From Bacteroidetes bacterium MED-G20 (GTDB lineage: Bacteria; Bacteroidota; Bacteroidia; Flavobacteriales_D; Parvicellaceae): a stretch of DNA of 64,000 nucleotides. Below the pieces are notes generated by a model. The model saw only the letters and a list, made by a program, of their open reading frames with translations, had not been told where the DNA came from and made no database searches. Made by a program: the position numbers and the translations under genes. The number at the start of each line of letters is the position of its first letter. Position 1 is the first letter of the stretch. The stretch lies in assembly GCA_905182745.1 (NCBI GenBank), contig CAJJCR010000015.1:1-64000 (forward strand), read 5' to 3'. Shown here in pieces: positions 35,134-45,265 of the stretch.

Positions 35134-36156
35134 TTATAAATTTACTTTATCAAAAGCTACTTTAAGTAGCTTTTTTTTTGTTTCAGATTTTGATTGAATA
35201 AAATTAAAATTTGCTTTTTTAAGGTCGATTCTTCCTTGTTTTTGGTAGTAAATTGAATGGGTTTTTTGGTGGTGTTTTGCTAAATATTCTTGCTCTGTTT
35301 GACCTGGTGTAGGTATGAAAAGTACTTTTTTTTGTAAAATATAAAGATCCATTATGCTGCTGTATCCAGATCTGCATATCACAAGCTCGGATTTGGTTAG
35401 TAATTCTTTAAAAGCAGTTGTTTCTAAATGTGGGTAGAAAGAAATCTTCTCAGATGATGTTTCTTTCGTGCTTGTTAGGCCATTTATTATTGCACAATGC
35501 TGGTTAGTTTCACGAAAGCAATTTTGAATTTCATCTTCCAATAGGCTTCTTTGTGGTTCTAGTCCAGAAATAATCGCTAAATATTTGAATTTATACTTCT
35601 TTGCTTTACTTACAGTTTTTTTAAACCTAGTTAGTGGACCAATAAAGGTTTTTTCCAAACCAGATTGAGATAGTTCGCCGGATAGCATTGAGTTTTCAAA
35701 ATCTGGAACCCAACAATGGTCAAAATTTTGGATAAATAGTCTATTTATTTGGTTAACTATCTTAATTAAAAGTAAAGGACCTTTTATTTTAAGTTGGTGG
35801 GTTATATATATGTTCAATGTTTTACTGCTTCTAAAACCAAATCTGTTATCTGAAATAATTATGTCTGCTTTTTCCTCAAAACTGATTTCCTCCGCTATCT
35901 TTCTCTCACTATATATCGTTTTTATAAATTTTGGAATTTGTTTTATTAACGCCCATTTTTGGCTTCTATTTTTACTGTAATAAGGCTTATAGCCTTGAAT
36001 TTCAATATGTTTAATTTCTGGAAATTCTTTTTTATAAATATTATTTGATATTTTATTTCCACAAGTAATTACTTCGTGACCTCTTTCATGGAGTAACTCT
36101 ATAAGCGGAATAGTTCTAGATATATGACCTAAGCCCCAGTCTAGTGGGGCAATCAA
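35134..36156 (-). CDS. MurG-like (family 28-type) glycosyltransferase
   Basis: About 340 residues resembling the GT28/MurG fold without being MurG itself (a true murG is at 48 kb). The start IAPLDWGLGHISRTIPLIELLHERGHEVITCG is the N-terminal nucleotide-sugar fold, and the acceptor/donor region has LVICRSGYSSIMDLYILQKKVLFIPTPGQTEQEYLA. The TTG at 36156 is used, but the same frame upstream reads KTKKKIL with no standard start, so the N-terminus may be a few codons longer. It is directly downstream of engB. Donor and acceptor are not known. Confidence 0.72.
   Translation of the reverse strand: MIAPLDWGLGHISRTIPLIELLHERGHEVITCGNKISNNIYKKEFPEIKHIEIQGYKPYYSKNRSQKWALIKQIPKFIKTIYSERKIAEEISFEEKADIIISDNRFGFRSSKTLNIYITHQLKIKGPLLLIKIVNQINRLFIQNFDHCWVPDFENSMLSGELSQSGLEKTFIGPLTRFKKTVSKAKKYKFKYLAIISGLEPQRSLLEDEIQNCFRETNQHCAIINGLTSTKETSSEKISFYPHLETTAFKELLTKSELVICRSGYSSIMDLYILQKKVLFIPTPGQTEQEYLAKHHQKTHSIYYQKQGRIDLKKANFNFIQSKSETKKKLLKVAFDKVNL
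35152..35179 (+). terminator. Intrinsic terminator after the Omp28-like gene
   Basis: AAAAGCTACTT and AAGTAGCTTTT form an 11 bp inverted repeat around one base and are followed by five more T. It lies within the last codons of the convergent glycosyltransferase gene, so the same DNA encodes protein on the minus strand. Confidence 0.78.
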
Positions 36157-36173
36157 TATTTTTTTTTTCGTCT

Positions 36174-36776
36174 TCAGGATTTAAATTGAATATTGTGATC
36201 GTTAATAAATTCCTTAATATCCTTTAATCCTATTTTTTTGGTTGATGAAGTAGTGAAGTTTACTGGAAAGGATTCCCATTCTTTTAACAAGAAATTTTTA
36301 TATTCATTAGTGTTTTCTTTAATTTCAATTTTCTTAAGTTTGTCAGCTTTCGTAAAGCATATGACAAATGGTATTTTTTTTACTGAACAATACTCCATGA
36401 ATTCAAGATCAATTTTTTGAGGTGGCACTCTAAGATCAATTAACATAAATAGACAGATTAAGTTTTCTCTGTTTTCTAAATATTTAAGGGTAAAGCTTTG
36501 AAACTCTTCTCTTATTTTTTTTGAAATTTTAGCATATCCATAACCTGGTAAATCTGCTAGATAGAAATTGTTATTTATTAAGAAATGGTTGATTAATTGA
36601 GTTTTACCTGGCTTCCCCGATATTTTTGCTAGTTTTTTACTATTGGTAAGTGCATTTATTAAAGATGATTTTCCAACATTGGATCTTCCAATAAAAGCGT
36701 ATTCTGGGAGATTTGGCTTTGGACATTTTTTCCAGTCAGAATTACTACACAGGAAATCTGATTTGTTAATTTCCAT
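36174..36776 (-). CDS. engB: Ribosome-biogenesis GTPase EngB/YsxC
   Basis: A 200-residue GTPase required for large ribosomal subunit assembly in many bacteria. All G motifs are present: G1 GRSNVGKSS, G2 GKPGKTQLINHF, G3 DLPGYGYAK, G4 TKADK, and the serine-rich G5 near TSSTKKIG. The length is standard. It lies 5 bp downstream of the N-acyltransferase gene and upstream of the glycosyltransferase, all on the minus strand. Confidence 0.95.
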   Translation of the reverse strand: MEINKSDFLCSNSDWKKCPKPNLPEYAFIGRSNVGKSSLINALTNSKKLAKISGKPGKTQLINHFLINNNFYLADLPGYGYAKISKKIREEFQSFTLKYLENRENLICLFMLIDLRVPPQKIDLEFMEYCSVKKIPFVICFTKADKLKKIEIKENTNEYKNFLLKEWESFPVNFTTSSTKKIGLKDIKEFINDHNIQFKS

Positions 36777-36781
36777 AATTG

Positions 36782-37715
36782 TTATTTTACTTTTTTGTAG
36801 GTGTTTACGTGTCTGTCTTTTTTTTCTGGGTAAATGTCATCAATAGATATTAGAATTCCTGTTTCTTCCACTTCTCCAAATTTTGAATTCATTGCTGTTC
36901 CAAATGTTTTCATAGAAGATGAAAGATTCATATATGCAGCAATTAAAGGGGGCATAGAGCAGTTAAATTCTTTAAGGTTTTTTGTCAATATCTTATAGGA
37001 CTCTTTGTAATCTAGTTCTTTTATTTGGTCAATAAAATACCTTATGTCATGGTGTAACTCTAAAGGTGTTTTTGCAGAAATCCATTGATCTTTATCTTTG
37101 AAAAAGTGGCTCATAAAACCTAGTATTAAATCTCTTCCTTTTTTATTAAAGTCTAAATACATGGTTACTTTGCCAAAAAAATATTTTATTTCCGGGTTGA
37201 TCTACCACTAAAGCGCCCAGTCCATCCCATAAGTTGTCAAGAGAAAATATAGCTTTTCTATTCCCCGAGCTAGGCTGGTATTCAGGCTGAACAAATGATC
37301 TGCCTAATTCAATTGTTAATCCTAATGTTTTGGAGTAGAAATCACTGCTAAAATCAAATAAATTATTGGTAGCTGTATTGTTGTACTTTGAAGAATTAAT
37401 AACATCATTTCCTAGCATAAACCTGTATCCTCCTATGACTTTTTTTTCTTCGGGATCCCAAACTATAAGTTGTTTGTAAAACGCTTCTTCTCTAGTGTCA
37501 AATTCATCTAAATCATACGATTTTCCTGTTCCCCCACCAGCATTTCTAAAACTAAGTTCTCTAAGTCTGCCGATTTCCATAGTCGTGTTGGGGTGGCTGT
37601 GGAAATCTACTATGTATATATCATGGTTACAATAATTGGTTTTTCTTACAAAAGTGTCTTTGTTTATTTCTTTTTCAAGAATAGAAGTTGATATAGGATT
37701 AATAATTTTTTTCAT
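36782..37715 (-). CDS. N-acyltransferase, GlsB/OlsB-like (frameshifted)
   Basis: A hemolysin-related GNAT protein (Acetyltransf_5 type). Family marks are EIGRLRELSFRNAGGGTGK, DLDEFD, IGGYRFMLG and ELGRSFVQPEYQ, followed by a C-terminal part with FNCSMPPLIAAYMNLSS. In Bacteroides, GlsB N-acylates glycine as the first step of glycine lipid synthesis, with GlsA adding the second chain. The frame breaks at a seven-T run (plus strand 37175-37181): with six bases the protein reads FFGKVTMYLDFNKKG without interruption. The neighbouring PlsC-like gene strongly supports the assignment; amino-acid substrate is inferred. Confidence 0.78.
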
Positions 37716-38564
37716 TTTTTATTGATTCTATAAATTCAAAATTAATATTATTTTGTATTTTATATACATGATTTTTAATTGCTTGGGCCCATTCTGAATC
37801 ATTTTTTTTGTTATCCGAGAATCTTCGGCTCTATGAGTTTGCCCATGGTTATTTCAATTGTATTTCCTTTTTGTCTGAACATTTCATCCACAAGAAAAAA
37901 CATTTCAAGATTTATTTTTATGCCAATTAAGCTTCTCCATTTAGCAATTTTATAAAACCTATTTGAGTTTTGACCACTAATATAAACTGGATAAATTGGT
38001 TTGTTGTGTTTTTTGGCTTTTGTTACAAATGTTTTTCTCCATTCTAAGTCTTTTACAATTCCATTTTTTTTTCTTGAAACTAGTCCTGATGGGAAAATCA
38101 CAATGCAATTATCAGACTCAAATAACTCATCAAGTCTTATTATGTTTTCTCTTGAGTTCAAACCATGCTTATTTATGGGTATAAAGTAGGGCTTAAAAGG
38201 TTCAATTTCCGATAGAATATCATTTACTAAAAACTTAATGTCTTTCCTGTATTTTCCTATTTCATTAATAAGCGCTAGTCCATCTAGACCTCCAAGTGGG
38301 TGGTTGGCCACTATAATAACTCCTTTTTCCCTTGGAATTTCCTCTAGCCCATAATTGCTCGACCTTACTTGGAGTTCTCTTAAGCCACCACTTATAAAAT
38401 CAAGTTTTTCTTTTCCAGATAAATTGTTTCAGAATATTGTTCAGATCACTCTCGTGGAGTAGGGATTTGAATTTCCTTATCAAAAACCTCGGTATAAGCT
38501 TAAAAAATCTAGGGCTTTTTTTCTCAATTACTTTTCCTATGTCCACATTTTTTTGAACGTCCAT
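37699..38564 (-). CDS. PlsC-like O-acyltransferase, GlsA-like (frameshifted)
   Basis: A 1-acyl-glycerol-phosphate-acyltransferase-like protein of about 288 residues. The catalytic NHPLGGLD (NHx4D) and the acceptor motif IFPSGLVSR are present. The N-terminus starts at ATG 38564 (MDVQKNVDIGKVI), changes frame near 38420 (FSGKEKLDFISGG) and changes again near 37813-37818. The final frame reads SDNKKNDSEWAQAIKNHVYKI and stops at 37699, inside the start of the GlsB-like gene. Both breaks need one base removed. Paired with GlsB it probably makes a diacylated amino-acid lipid. Confidence 0.75.
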
Positions 38565-38719
38565 TCGATCAAATATTATTTCATTTTAAAGGTAGCAAAT
38601 TGTTGATGGAATAATTTTATAAAAAATAACACCCACATTTTACCACTTATATTTATAACGCTTTCAACAGGTTAAAATTCAATTATATTGAAACATATTT
38701 TGTAATTAATCGTAAAAAG

Positions 38720-38728
38720 TTATCCACA
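38720..38728 (+). promoter_or_regulatory. Perfect DnaA-box sequence upstream of mraZ
   Basis: TTATCCACA is the strict DnaA-box consensus. It lies 13 bases upstream of the first MraZ repeat, in the 219 bp space between the divergent glsA-like gene and mraZ. A single box could link division-gene expression to DnaA, but chance occurrence in AT-rich DNA cannot be excluded. Confidence 0.4.
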
Positions 38729-38740
38729 AAGTTGTATTAG

Positions 38741-38755
38741 TGGGAAAAAGTGGGT
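38741..38755 (+). promoter_or_regulatory. MraZ operator (tandem TGGGN repeats)
   Basis: TGGGA and TGGGT are separated by five bases, giving the 10-base direct repeat that MraZ binds to autoregulate the dcw cluster in other bacteria. The repeats lie 29-43 bases before the mraZ start, where a repressor could block the promoter. Two repeats are seen rather than the three or four of some species. Confidence 0.72.
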
Positions 38756-38783
38756 AAATTATTATTAGATTTACATTTAAAAT

Positions 38784-39251
38784 TTGAGTCAATTGTCAGG
38801 ATTTATAGGGGAATATTATTGTAAGCTAGATGTTAAAGGGAGAATGTTGATTCCTTCTGACGTTAGAAAACAATTATCTCCTGTGGATCAAGAACAGTTT
38901 GTTGTTTCAAGAGGAGTTGATGACTGCCTTTCTATGTACACCTCTTCGGAGTGGATGGTGGTTATGAGCAAATTGAGAAAGCTCAATAGGTTTAAATCTA
39001 AGGATAGGAAATTTGCCCGTATGTTTCAAAAAGGTGCTACCAAAATTACTGTAGATAGTAACGGTAGACTGCTGCTTCCTAAGGGTTTACTTGGTTGGGC
39101 TGGGATTAAAAAAGAACTAGTTATTGTTGCAAATGTTGATTTGTGGGAATTATGGGATAAAAAAACCTATGAATCCATGATGAAAGATGACTGGGATGGT
39201 TTTGATCAATTGGCTCACGAAGTTATGGGGGAGTCTGCGGATGAAAGTTGA
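38784..39251 (+). CDS. mraZ: Transcriptional regulator MraZ
   Basis: MraZ is the AbrB-like first gene of the division and cell-wall cluster and regulates it by binding upstream repeats, which are visible here at 38741-38755. The two DXXXR-type motifs are present: CKLDVKGRMLIPSDVRKQL and ITVDSNGRLLLPKGLLGWAGI. The TTG at 38784 gives MSQLSGFIGEYYCK; a second TTG three codons on is equally possible, and no ATG is in frame. The 3' end overlaps rsmH by 11 bp. Confidence 0.93.
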   Translation: MSQLSGFIGEYYCKLDVKGRMLIPSDVRKQLSPVDQEQFVVSRGVDDCLSMYTSSEWMVVMSKLRKLNRFKSKDRKFARMFQKGATKITVDSNGRLLLPKGLLGWAGIKKELVIVANVDLWELWDKKTYESMMKDDWDGFDQLAHEVMGESADES

Positions 39252-40157
39252 TCAATATCATATACCAGTTCTTTTAAACGAAGCCACTCAGGCTTTAATT
39301 TCTGACCCTTCTGGTTTTTATGTAGATGTTACATTTGGTGGAGGAGGTCATTCTAGAGCAATTCTTGATCAAATTGATAATGGTAAGCTCTTGGCTTTTG
39401 ACCAAGATGCTGACGCCTCTGTAAATCATATAACAGATGATAGATCTTTCATTGGTTAGACAAAACTTTAGAAATATTCAAAACGTATTGGAGGCTTTTG
39501 GCCATGGTGTTCCGGTTGGCATCTTAGCAGATTTAGGAGTCTCTTCATATCAGTTCGATAATCCACAAAGAGGTTTCTCTTTTCGGTTTGACGAAAGATT
39601 AGATATGAGAATGAATAAAGATGCTGCACTTGATGCTTGCGATCTGCTAAATACTTATGATAAAGGCCAGCTTGAAAATATTTTCTCTCAGTTCGGTGAC
39701 TCTAACATCAGTCGAGTCTAAAAGGCTTTCTTCAAATATCATAGAGACAAGAACTAAAAACAAATTAACTACCACTCAAGATTTGGTTTCATGTATTGAG
39801 TTTTTAGTGCCTCAAAAAGTGAAAAATCAATTTTTGGCAAGAGTTTTTCAGTCCATAAGGATTGAAGTTAATCAGGAGTTAAACGCTTTGGTTGAGTTTT
39901 TGAACCAGTTGCCAAAAATTTTAAAAAATGAAGGAGTCGTTTCAATCATTACTTACCATTCCTTGGAAGATAGACTCGTTAAAAACTTCTTCAAAACAGG
40001 CAATTGTAAAGGGGATTTAGAAAAAGATTTTTTTGGAAATATTTCTAAGCCGTTTGATTTGGTAAACAAAAAACCAATTGTTCCCAATGACGCTGAAATA
40101 AAATTAAATCCAAGAGCTAGAAGTGCAAAATTAAGAAGTGCAAAAAAAAGAAAATGA
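39241..40157 (+). CDS. rsmH: 16S rRNA m4C1402 methyltransferase (frameshifted)
   Basis: RsmH methylates N4 of C1402 in 16S rRNA. The family start HIPVLLNEATQAL, the SAM motif YVDVTFGGGGHS, GILADLGVSSYQFDNPQRGFSFRFDERLDMRMN, and the C-terminal VSIITYHSLEDRLVKNFF are in order but in three frames. Breaks lie at about 39455 (GG read for G, giving SFIVRQNFRN) and about 39720 (one extra T, giving SNISRVKRLSSNII). Full length is about 305 residues, normal for the family. It overlaps mraZ at the start and ftsL at the end. Confidence 0.93.
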
Positions 40158-40480
40158 CAGTTTTTAAAGAAATATTTTCTGGAGATCTTTTCAAAAAAGG
40201 AATGGTGATTAACAATACTCCTTTTTTGGTTTATGTAACTTTTTTAATGGTTCTCTATGTTGCTTATGGATACCATGTAGATAGTGTTGTCTTAGAGATT
40301 TCTAAAAAAAGTAAGACTGGTGAAAAGTTATACTCAGAGTTGCAATCTGCCTTGGAGCTATATGATAAGGGAAGTCTACAAAGTAAGGTAGTAAGGGAGA
40401 CTGAGAAATGGGGCTTATATGAGTCAGTAGATCCACCGCTAATTATTCACATAGTAAGAATTCTGACAAATGAAAAATAA
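40154..40480 (+). CDS. ftsL: FtsL-like division protein
   Basis: A 108-residue single-pass membrane protein in the ftsL position between rsmH and ftsI. The membrane segment is about residues 24-40 (FLVYVTFLMVLYVAYGY), followed by a helical, coiled-coil-like region (SVVLEISKKSKTGEKLYSELQSALELY). This is the typical Bacteroidota FtsL-like form. It would act with FtsB/FtsQ in the septal activation complex. Its 3' end overlaps ftsI by 11 bp. Confidence 0.83.
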   Translation: MTVFKEIFSGDLFKKGMVINNTPFLVYVTFLMVLYVAYGYHVDSVVLEISKKSKTGEKLYSELQSALELYDKGSLQSKVVRETEKWGLYESVDPPLIIHIVRILTNEK

Positions 40481-42563
40481 AGAATCCTTAATTAGACTTT
40501 ATTCAGTTTATTTTCTTGTCCTTTTCATGGGGCTTGGGAATAGTTGTTCAAATATTTTATCTGCAAATATTTAAAGGTGAACAGTTAAAATCTGATGCTA
40601 ATAAGCAAATTTTTATTTCTAAGAAGGTTTTAGCTCCAAGAGGAAATATTTACGCTTCTAATGAGCAAAAGACATCCCTTGCCCTGTCTGTTCCAAGATA
40701 TAAGGTGTTCGTTGACTTGGTGACTATCCGTGAGCAAGATTTTATTGAAAACATTTCCGACCTGTCAGATTCCTTAAGTGTTCTTTTAGCTAGAAAAACA
40801 TCTAATGAATGGAAGACCGATTTAGAAAACCAAAGGCTTGATAGTAACCGATACTTTTTTATTGCAAGAGGTTTAAGAAATGATCAAATAGAGCGGCTAA
40901 GAAAGTTCCCCATCTTTAATCTAGGTAAATATAGTGGGGGGTGTATTATTTTAAAATCTAACCAAAGAGTAAAGCCCTACGGTATGCTTGCTAATAGAAC
41001 GGTGGGTTATGCTGTAGAAAATGATGGAAAAAAATCAATTTTAGTTGGTATTGAAGGTGCATTCAATGAGTACTTGAAAGGTCAGAACGGTCAGATGCTG
41101 ATGGAGAAAATTAGGGGAAATGAATGGAAGCCAGTGGATGACGAACTATCTATTGAACCTATCCCAGGAAGTGATGTTTATACTTCCATTGATGTAAATA
41201 TTCAGGATGTTGCAGAATCTGCATTATTAAAACAACTAAGAGAACAAAAGGCTCAGAAAGGATGTGCGGTTTTGATGGAGGTTAAAACAGGGTTTGTTAA
41301 GGCTATCGCTAACCTTTCATTTGACCCTAAGACTGAAACTTATTTTGAAGCTCAAAACCATGCAGTAGGCTTAGCTTCTGAGCCAGGTTCAACATTTAAA
41401 CTTGCTTCACTTTTAGTTGCTTTAGAACAGGGCAAGGTCGAAATAACCGATTCTGTAGACATGACAGGCAGGTATGAATTCTACGATAATTACCTTACTG
41501 ACGGAGGGAAAATTTATGGAAGAAATACGATCCAAGATGCATTTGAAAAATCATCTAATGTTATAAGTCAAATAATTTATGATAATTATAAAAAAGAACC
41601 TCAGGAATTTATTGATGGATTAAAAGAAATTGGAATTCATCAAAAACTTGGTTTGTCAATACTAGGGGAAGGAGTGCCGCTAATAAAAGAATCTTCAGAT
41701 CCAACTTTTACTGGAATTACTCTTCCTTGGATGTCTATTGGTTATGAACTTAAAATGACTCCTCTTCAGACATTGGCTTTGTATAATGCAGTAGCAAATG
41801 AAGGAACCTTACTTCAACCACAGTTTGTTAAATGTATTAAGAAAGGGAGTGAGATACAGAAAGAATATAAGCCGAGAATTTTAAACGCATCTATTTGTTC
41901 TAAATCTACACTTAGGGATTTAAAGTTGATGCTTGAAGGAGTTGTTGAAAGAGGTACTGCAAAAAACATAAAAGCTAGGGGATTTTCAATTGCAGGAAAA
42001 ACAGGCACCTCAAAAATTGCCCAAGGCTCTAAAGGATATGGAAATAAATACCAAGCTTCTTTTTGTGGGTATTTTCCATCTAAAGATCCGGTTTATAGTT
42101 GTATTGTGGTTGTTCAAGGCCCAACTAAAAATATTTTTGGCTCTGTAGTTTCTGGAACTGTCTTTAAGGAGATTGCAGATAAGGTGTATGCACAAGAATT
42201 TCAAAAAGAAAACATTGTTTTAAAAGATACTCTTAACCGATATCCTTATTCAAGAAGTGGCGACAAGAAGTCTTTTTTAGTTGCTTCTGAAAATATGAGA
42301 ATACCTGTTGAAGATTTAACTAATAAATCTAACATTGGATATCTACAAGGACTGGAAAAGATGCCATTAAAATAATTCATAAAAAGACGCAAAAAGGATT
42401 GGTTCCGAATGTAGTTGGTATGGGATTGATAGATGCTACCTATATGTTGGAAAAGTTTGGATTGTTTGTGCAGCCTGTTGGATCTGGAATAGTAAGAGAA
42501 CAATCTATTAAAGCTGGTTTAAGAATCAATAAAGGTCAAAAAATCATTTTACAATTAGGATGA
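40470..42563 (+). CDS. ftsI: Septal transpeptidase PBP3/FtsI with PASTA domain (frameshifted)
   Basis: FtsI crosslinks peptidoglycan at the septum. The cytoplasmic start and membrane anchor (RLYSVYFLVLFMGLG) precede the dimerisation domain and the transpeptidase domain with active-site SEPGSTFK, SSN and KTGTS motifs. A C-terminal PASTA domain follows (LVPNVVGMGLIDATYMLEKFGL). Two breaks occur. At about 40535 a GGG run reads as GG, joining the anchor to GIVVQIFYLQIF. At about 42369-42373 one A is missing before IIHKKTQKGLVPN. The full length is about 698 residues. It shares ATGA with murE. Confidence 0.94.
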
Positions 42564-44024
42564 AATTACTAAAGGATATTATATATGGAATTAGAATAAT
42601 TGAGATAAAAGGCAATACTAATATTGCTGTAGAAAATATAGCATTTGACTCAAGAGAAATTAACAATCTTTCTTTGTTTATAGCTGTAAAAGGAGTCTCT
42701 CAAGATGGTCATAATTTTATTTCTCAAGCTCAAAATAGTGGTGCATGCGCTATAATTTGTGAGAGTCTTCCTGAAATTTTAAATGACGATATTACTTATA
42801 TCAAAGTTTTGGATAGTTCAAAGTCTTTAGGAATTATAGCTTCAAATTTTTTCGACAATCCCTCTGAAAAATTAAAACTAGTTGGAATAACAGGCACCAA
42901 CGGTAAGACTACTTGTGCAACATTACTATATGACTTGTATAGGTTGATGGGGTATAAAACTGGTCTTATTTCAACTGTAAATATTAAAATTCTTCACAAA
43001 ACAATTCCTTCTACTCATACAACTCCAAACGCAATTAGAATCAACGAATTACTGAGTCAAATGGTTAAAGAAGGTTGTTCCCATGTCTTTATGGAGGTAA
43101 GTTCCCATGCCTTAGACCAAAATAGAGTCTCTGGGTTGTCTTTTGATATCGGTGTTTATACCAATATTTCAAGAGACCACATGGATTATCATCCTACTAT
43201 AAATGACTATATAGGTGCAAAGAAAAAGTTATTTAAATCTCTTAAAAATGATGCTGTAGCAATTGTAAACCTTGACGACCCTTATGGAGAAGAAATGGTT
43301 GGAGATATAATCGCCAAGCCACTTTCTTATGGATCTCAAAGGAGATTTTGATTTTAAAGGGAAAATTGTTGAAAATAATATAAGCGGACTTTCTGTAGAA
43401 ATTGACGGATTTGAAATGACCTCTAGATTGATAGGAGAATTCAATGCTTACAATCTTTTGGTTGTTTTTGCAGTAGCTAAATCTCTTGGTGAAGAAGCTC
43501 TTACTGTTCTGACAATTATAAGTAATCTAAAAGCACCAGATGGAAGATTTGAGTACATAGTTTCTTCCACAAATATTACAGCAGTAATTGACTATGCTCA
43601 TACTCCAGATGCTCTTGAAAATGTTTTGAAGACATTGGTTAGTCTAAAAAGCGATAAAGAAAAGATATTCACTGTATTTGGTTGTGGGGGAGACAGAGAT
43701 AAGGGCAAGCGTCCATTAATGGGTGAAATTTCATCAGTTTATAGCGATAGGGTGATAGTAACTTCTGATAATCCTAGAAGCGAAAAGCCAAGTGAAATTA
43801 TTAAGGAAATTATTTCTGGAATTCCAAAGTCTAAATCCTCAAAAGTATTAACAGTACAAGAAAGAAAACAAGCAATTAAAGTTGCTTGTGAATTAGCAGA
43901 AAGTGGAGATGTGATTTTAATTGCCGGTAAAGGCCATGAAAAGTATCAAATCATTGGAGATGAGAAATTACATTTTGATGATTTAGAAACTACTATAGAA
44001 ATTTTCAAACAAATACAACAATAA
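42560..44024 (+). CDS. murE: UDP-MurNAc-tripeptide ligase (frameshifted)
   Basis: MurE adds the third amino acid to the peptidoglycan stem. The ATP-binding [28 protein letters not shown] and [10 protein letters not shown] motifs lie in the first part. The C-terminal domain has [29 protein letters not shown] and the DNPR motif associated with meso-diaminopimelate. The frame changes near 43340: removing one A from an AAA run joins YGSQ to [10 protein letters not shown]. Full length is about 488 residues. It overlaps ftsI and mraY. Confidence 0.94.
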
Positions 44025-45265
44025 TGCTTTATCATTTTTTTAATTATATAAATCAAAATTTTGACTTTCCTGGTTCAGGATTGTTCCAATTTATCTCTTT
44101 TAGAGCCGGGATGGCTGTAATTACTTCACTTGTTATCACACTTGTTTTTGGAGGAAGGCTAATTAAATTCTTACAGAGAAAACAAGTTGGGGAGTCTATT
44201 AGAGATTTGGGTTTAGAAGGTCAAATGGTGAAGGCAGGAACACCTACAATGGGTGGAGTTATCATTTTAGCTGGTATCATAGTACCAACCATACTTTTCG
44301 CCAAGTTAGATAACATTTATATTCAATTAATGCTTGTTGCAACTGTCTGGTTAGGATTGATTGGTTTTCTAGACGATTACATTAAAGTATTTAAAAAAAA
44401 TAAAAAAGGATTAGCTGGAAAGTTTAAAGTAATTGGACAAATTGGAGTTGGAATAATTGTAGGAGCTTCTATGTATTGGAGCGATTCTGTGACAATTAAA
44501 TCCAAAACTTATTACAACACAGAAATTCTAGCCGAGCAGCAAGAGAGTTCGCAAGAAACTAAAAGTTATTTCTGGGAAGAGACAAAATCACTTAAAACTA
44601 CAATTCCATTTGTTAAAAATAATGAGTTTGATTATTCGTGGCTAATTAGCTGGATAAGCCCTGAGTTGTCCAAATATTCGTGGCTAGTATTTATCCCTAT
44701 TATCGTAATTATTGTTATTTCAGTATCCAATGGCGCTAATTTAACTGATGGACTTGATGGTCTTGCAACTGGAACTAGTGCAATTATTGGTATAACATTA
44801 GCCATCTTTGCTTACCTCTCAGGTAATTTAGTTTTTTCTGATTATTTAAATATTCTCTATATCCCAAATTCATCTGAGCTTGTGATTTTTATTAGCTCAT
44901 TTGTAGGAGCCTGCATCGGGTTTTTGTGGTACAATTCATTTCCTGCAAAAGTTTTCATGGGCGATACAGGAAGTTTGGCTTTGGGTGGTATAATTGCCGT
45001 TTTCGCTATAGCCATTAGGAAGGAATTATTAATTCCAGTTTTCTGCGGAGTTTTTCTTATAGAAAATTTAAGTGTTGTTCTCCAAGTTTCTTATTTCAAA
45101 TACACCAAAAGAAAATTTGGAGAGGGTAGAAGAATCTTTTTAATGTCTCCAATTCACCATCATTACCAAAAGAAAGGAATTCACGAGGCAAAAATAGTCT
45201 CAAGGTTTTGGATTCTTGGTATTCTACTGGCAGTTCTTTCCATTGTAACTCTAAAACTTAGATGA
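44024..45265 (+). CDS. mraY: Phospho-MurNAc-pentapeptide transferase
   Basis: MraY transfers phospho-MurNAc-pentapeptide to undecaprenyl phosphate, making lipid I in the inner membrane. About ten hydrophobic segments are seen. Conserved stretches are [55 protein letters not shown] and [11 protein letters not shown]. It carries the extended loop between residues 150 and 215 usual in Bacteroidota MraY. The start shares one base with the murE stop and the end overlaps murD. Confidence 0.97.
   Translation: MLYHFFNYINQNFDFPGSGLFQFISFRAGMAVITSLVITLVFGGRLIKFLQRKQVGESIRDLGLEGQMVKAGTPTMGGVIILAGIIVPTILFAKLDNIYIQLMLVATVWLGLIGFLDDYIKVFKKNKKGLAGKFKVIGQIGVGIIVGASMYWSDSVTIKSKTYYNTEILAEQQESSQETKSYFWEETKSLKTTIPFVKNNEFDYSWLISWISPELSKYSWLVFIPIIVIIVISVSNGANLTDGLDGLATGTSAIIGITLAIFAYLSGNLVFSDYLNILYIPNSSELVIFISSFVGACIGFLWYNSFPAKVFMGDTGSLALGGIIAVFAIAIRKELLIPVFCGVFLIENLSVVLQVSYFKYTKRKFGEGRRIFLMSPIHHHYQKKGIHEAKIVSRFWILGILLAVLSIVTLKLR

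Noticed and set aside
38565-38783. Replication origin suggested by the DnaA box
   Set aside because: Only one clear box, no AT-rich unwinding pattern beyond background, and no dnaA or dnaN nearby.
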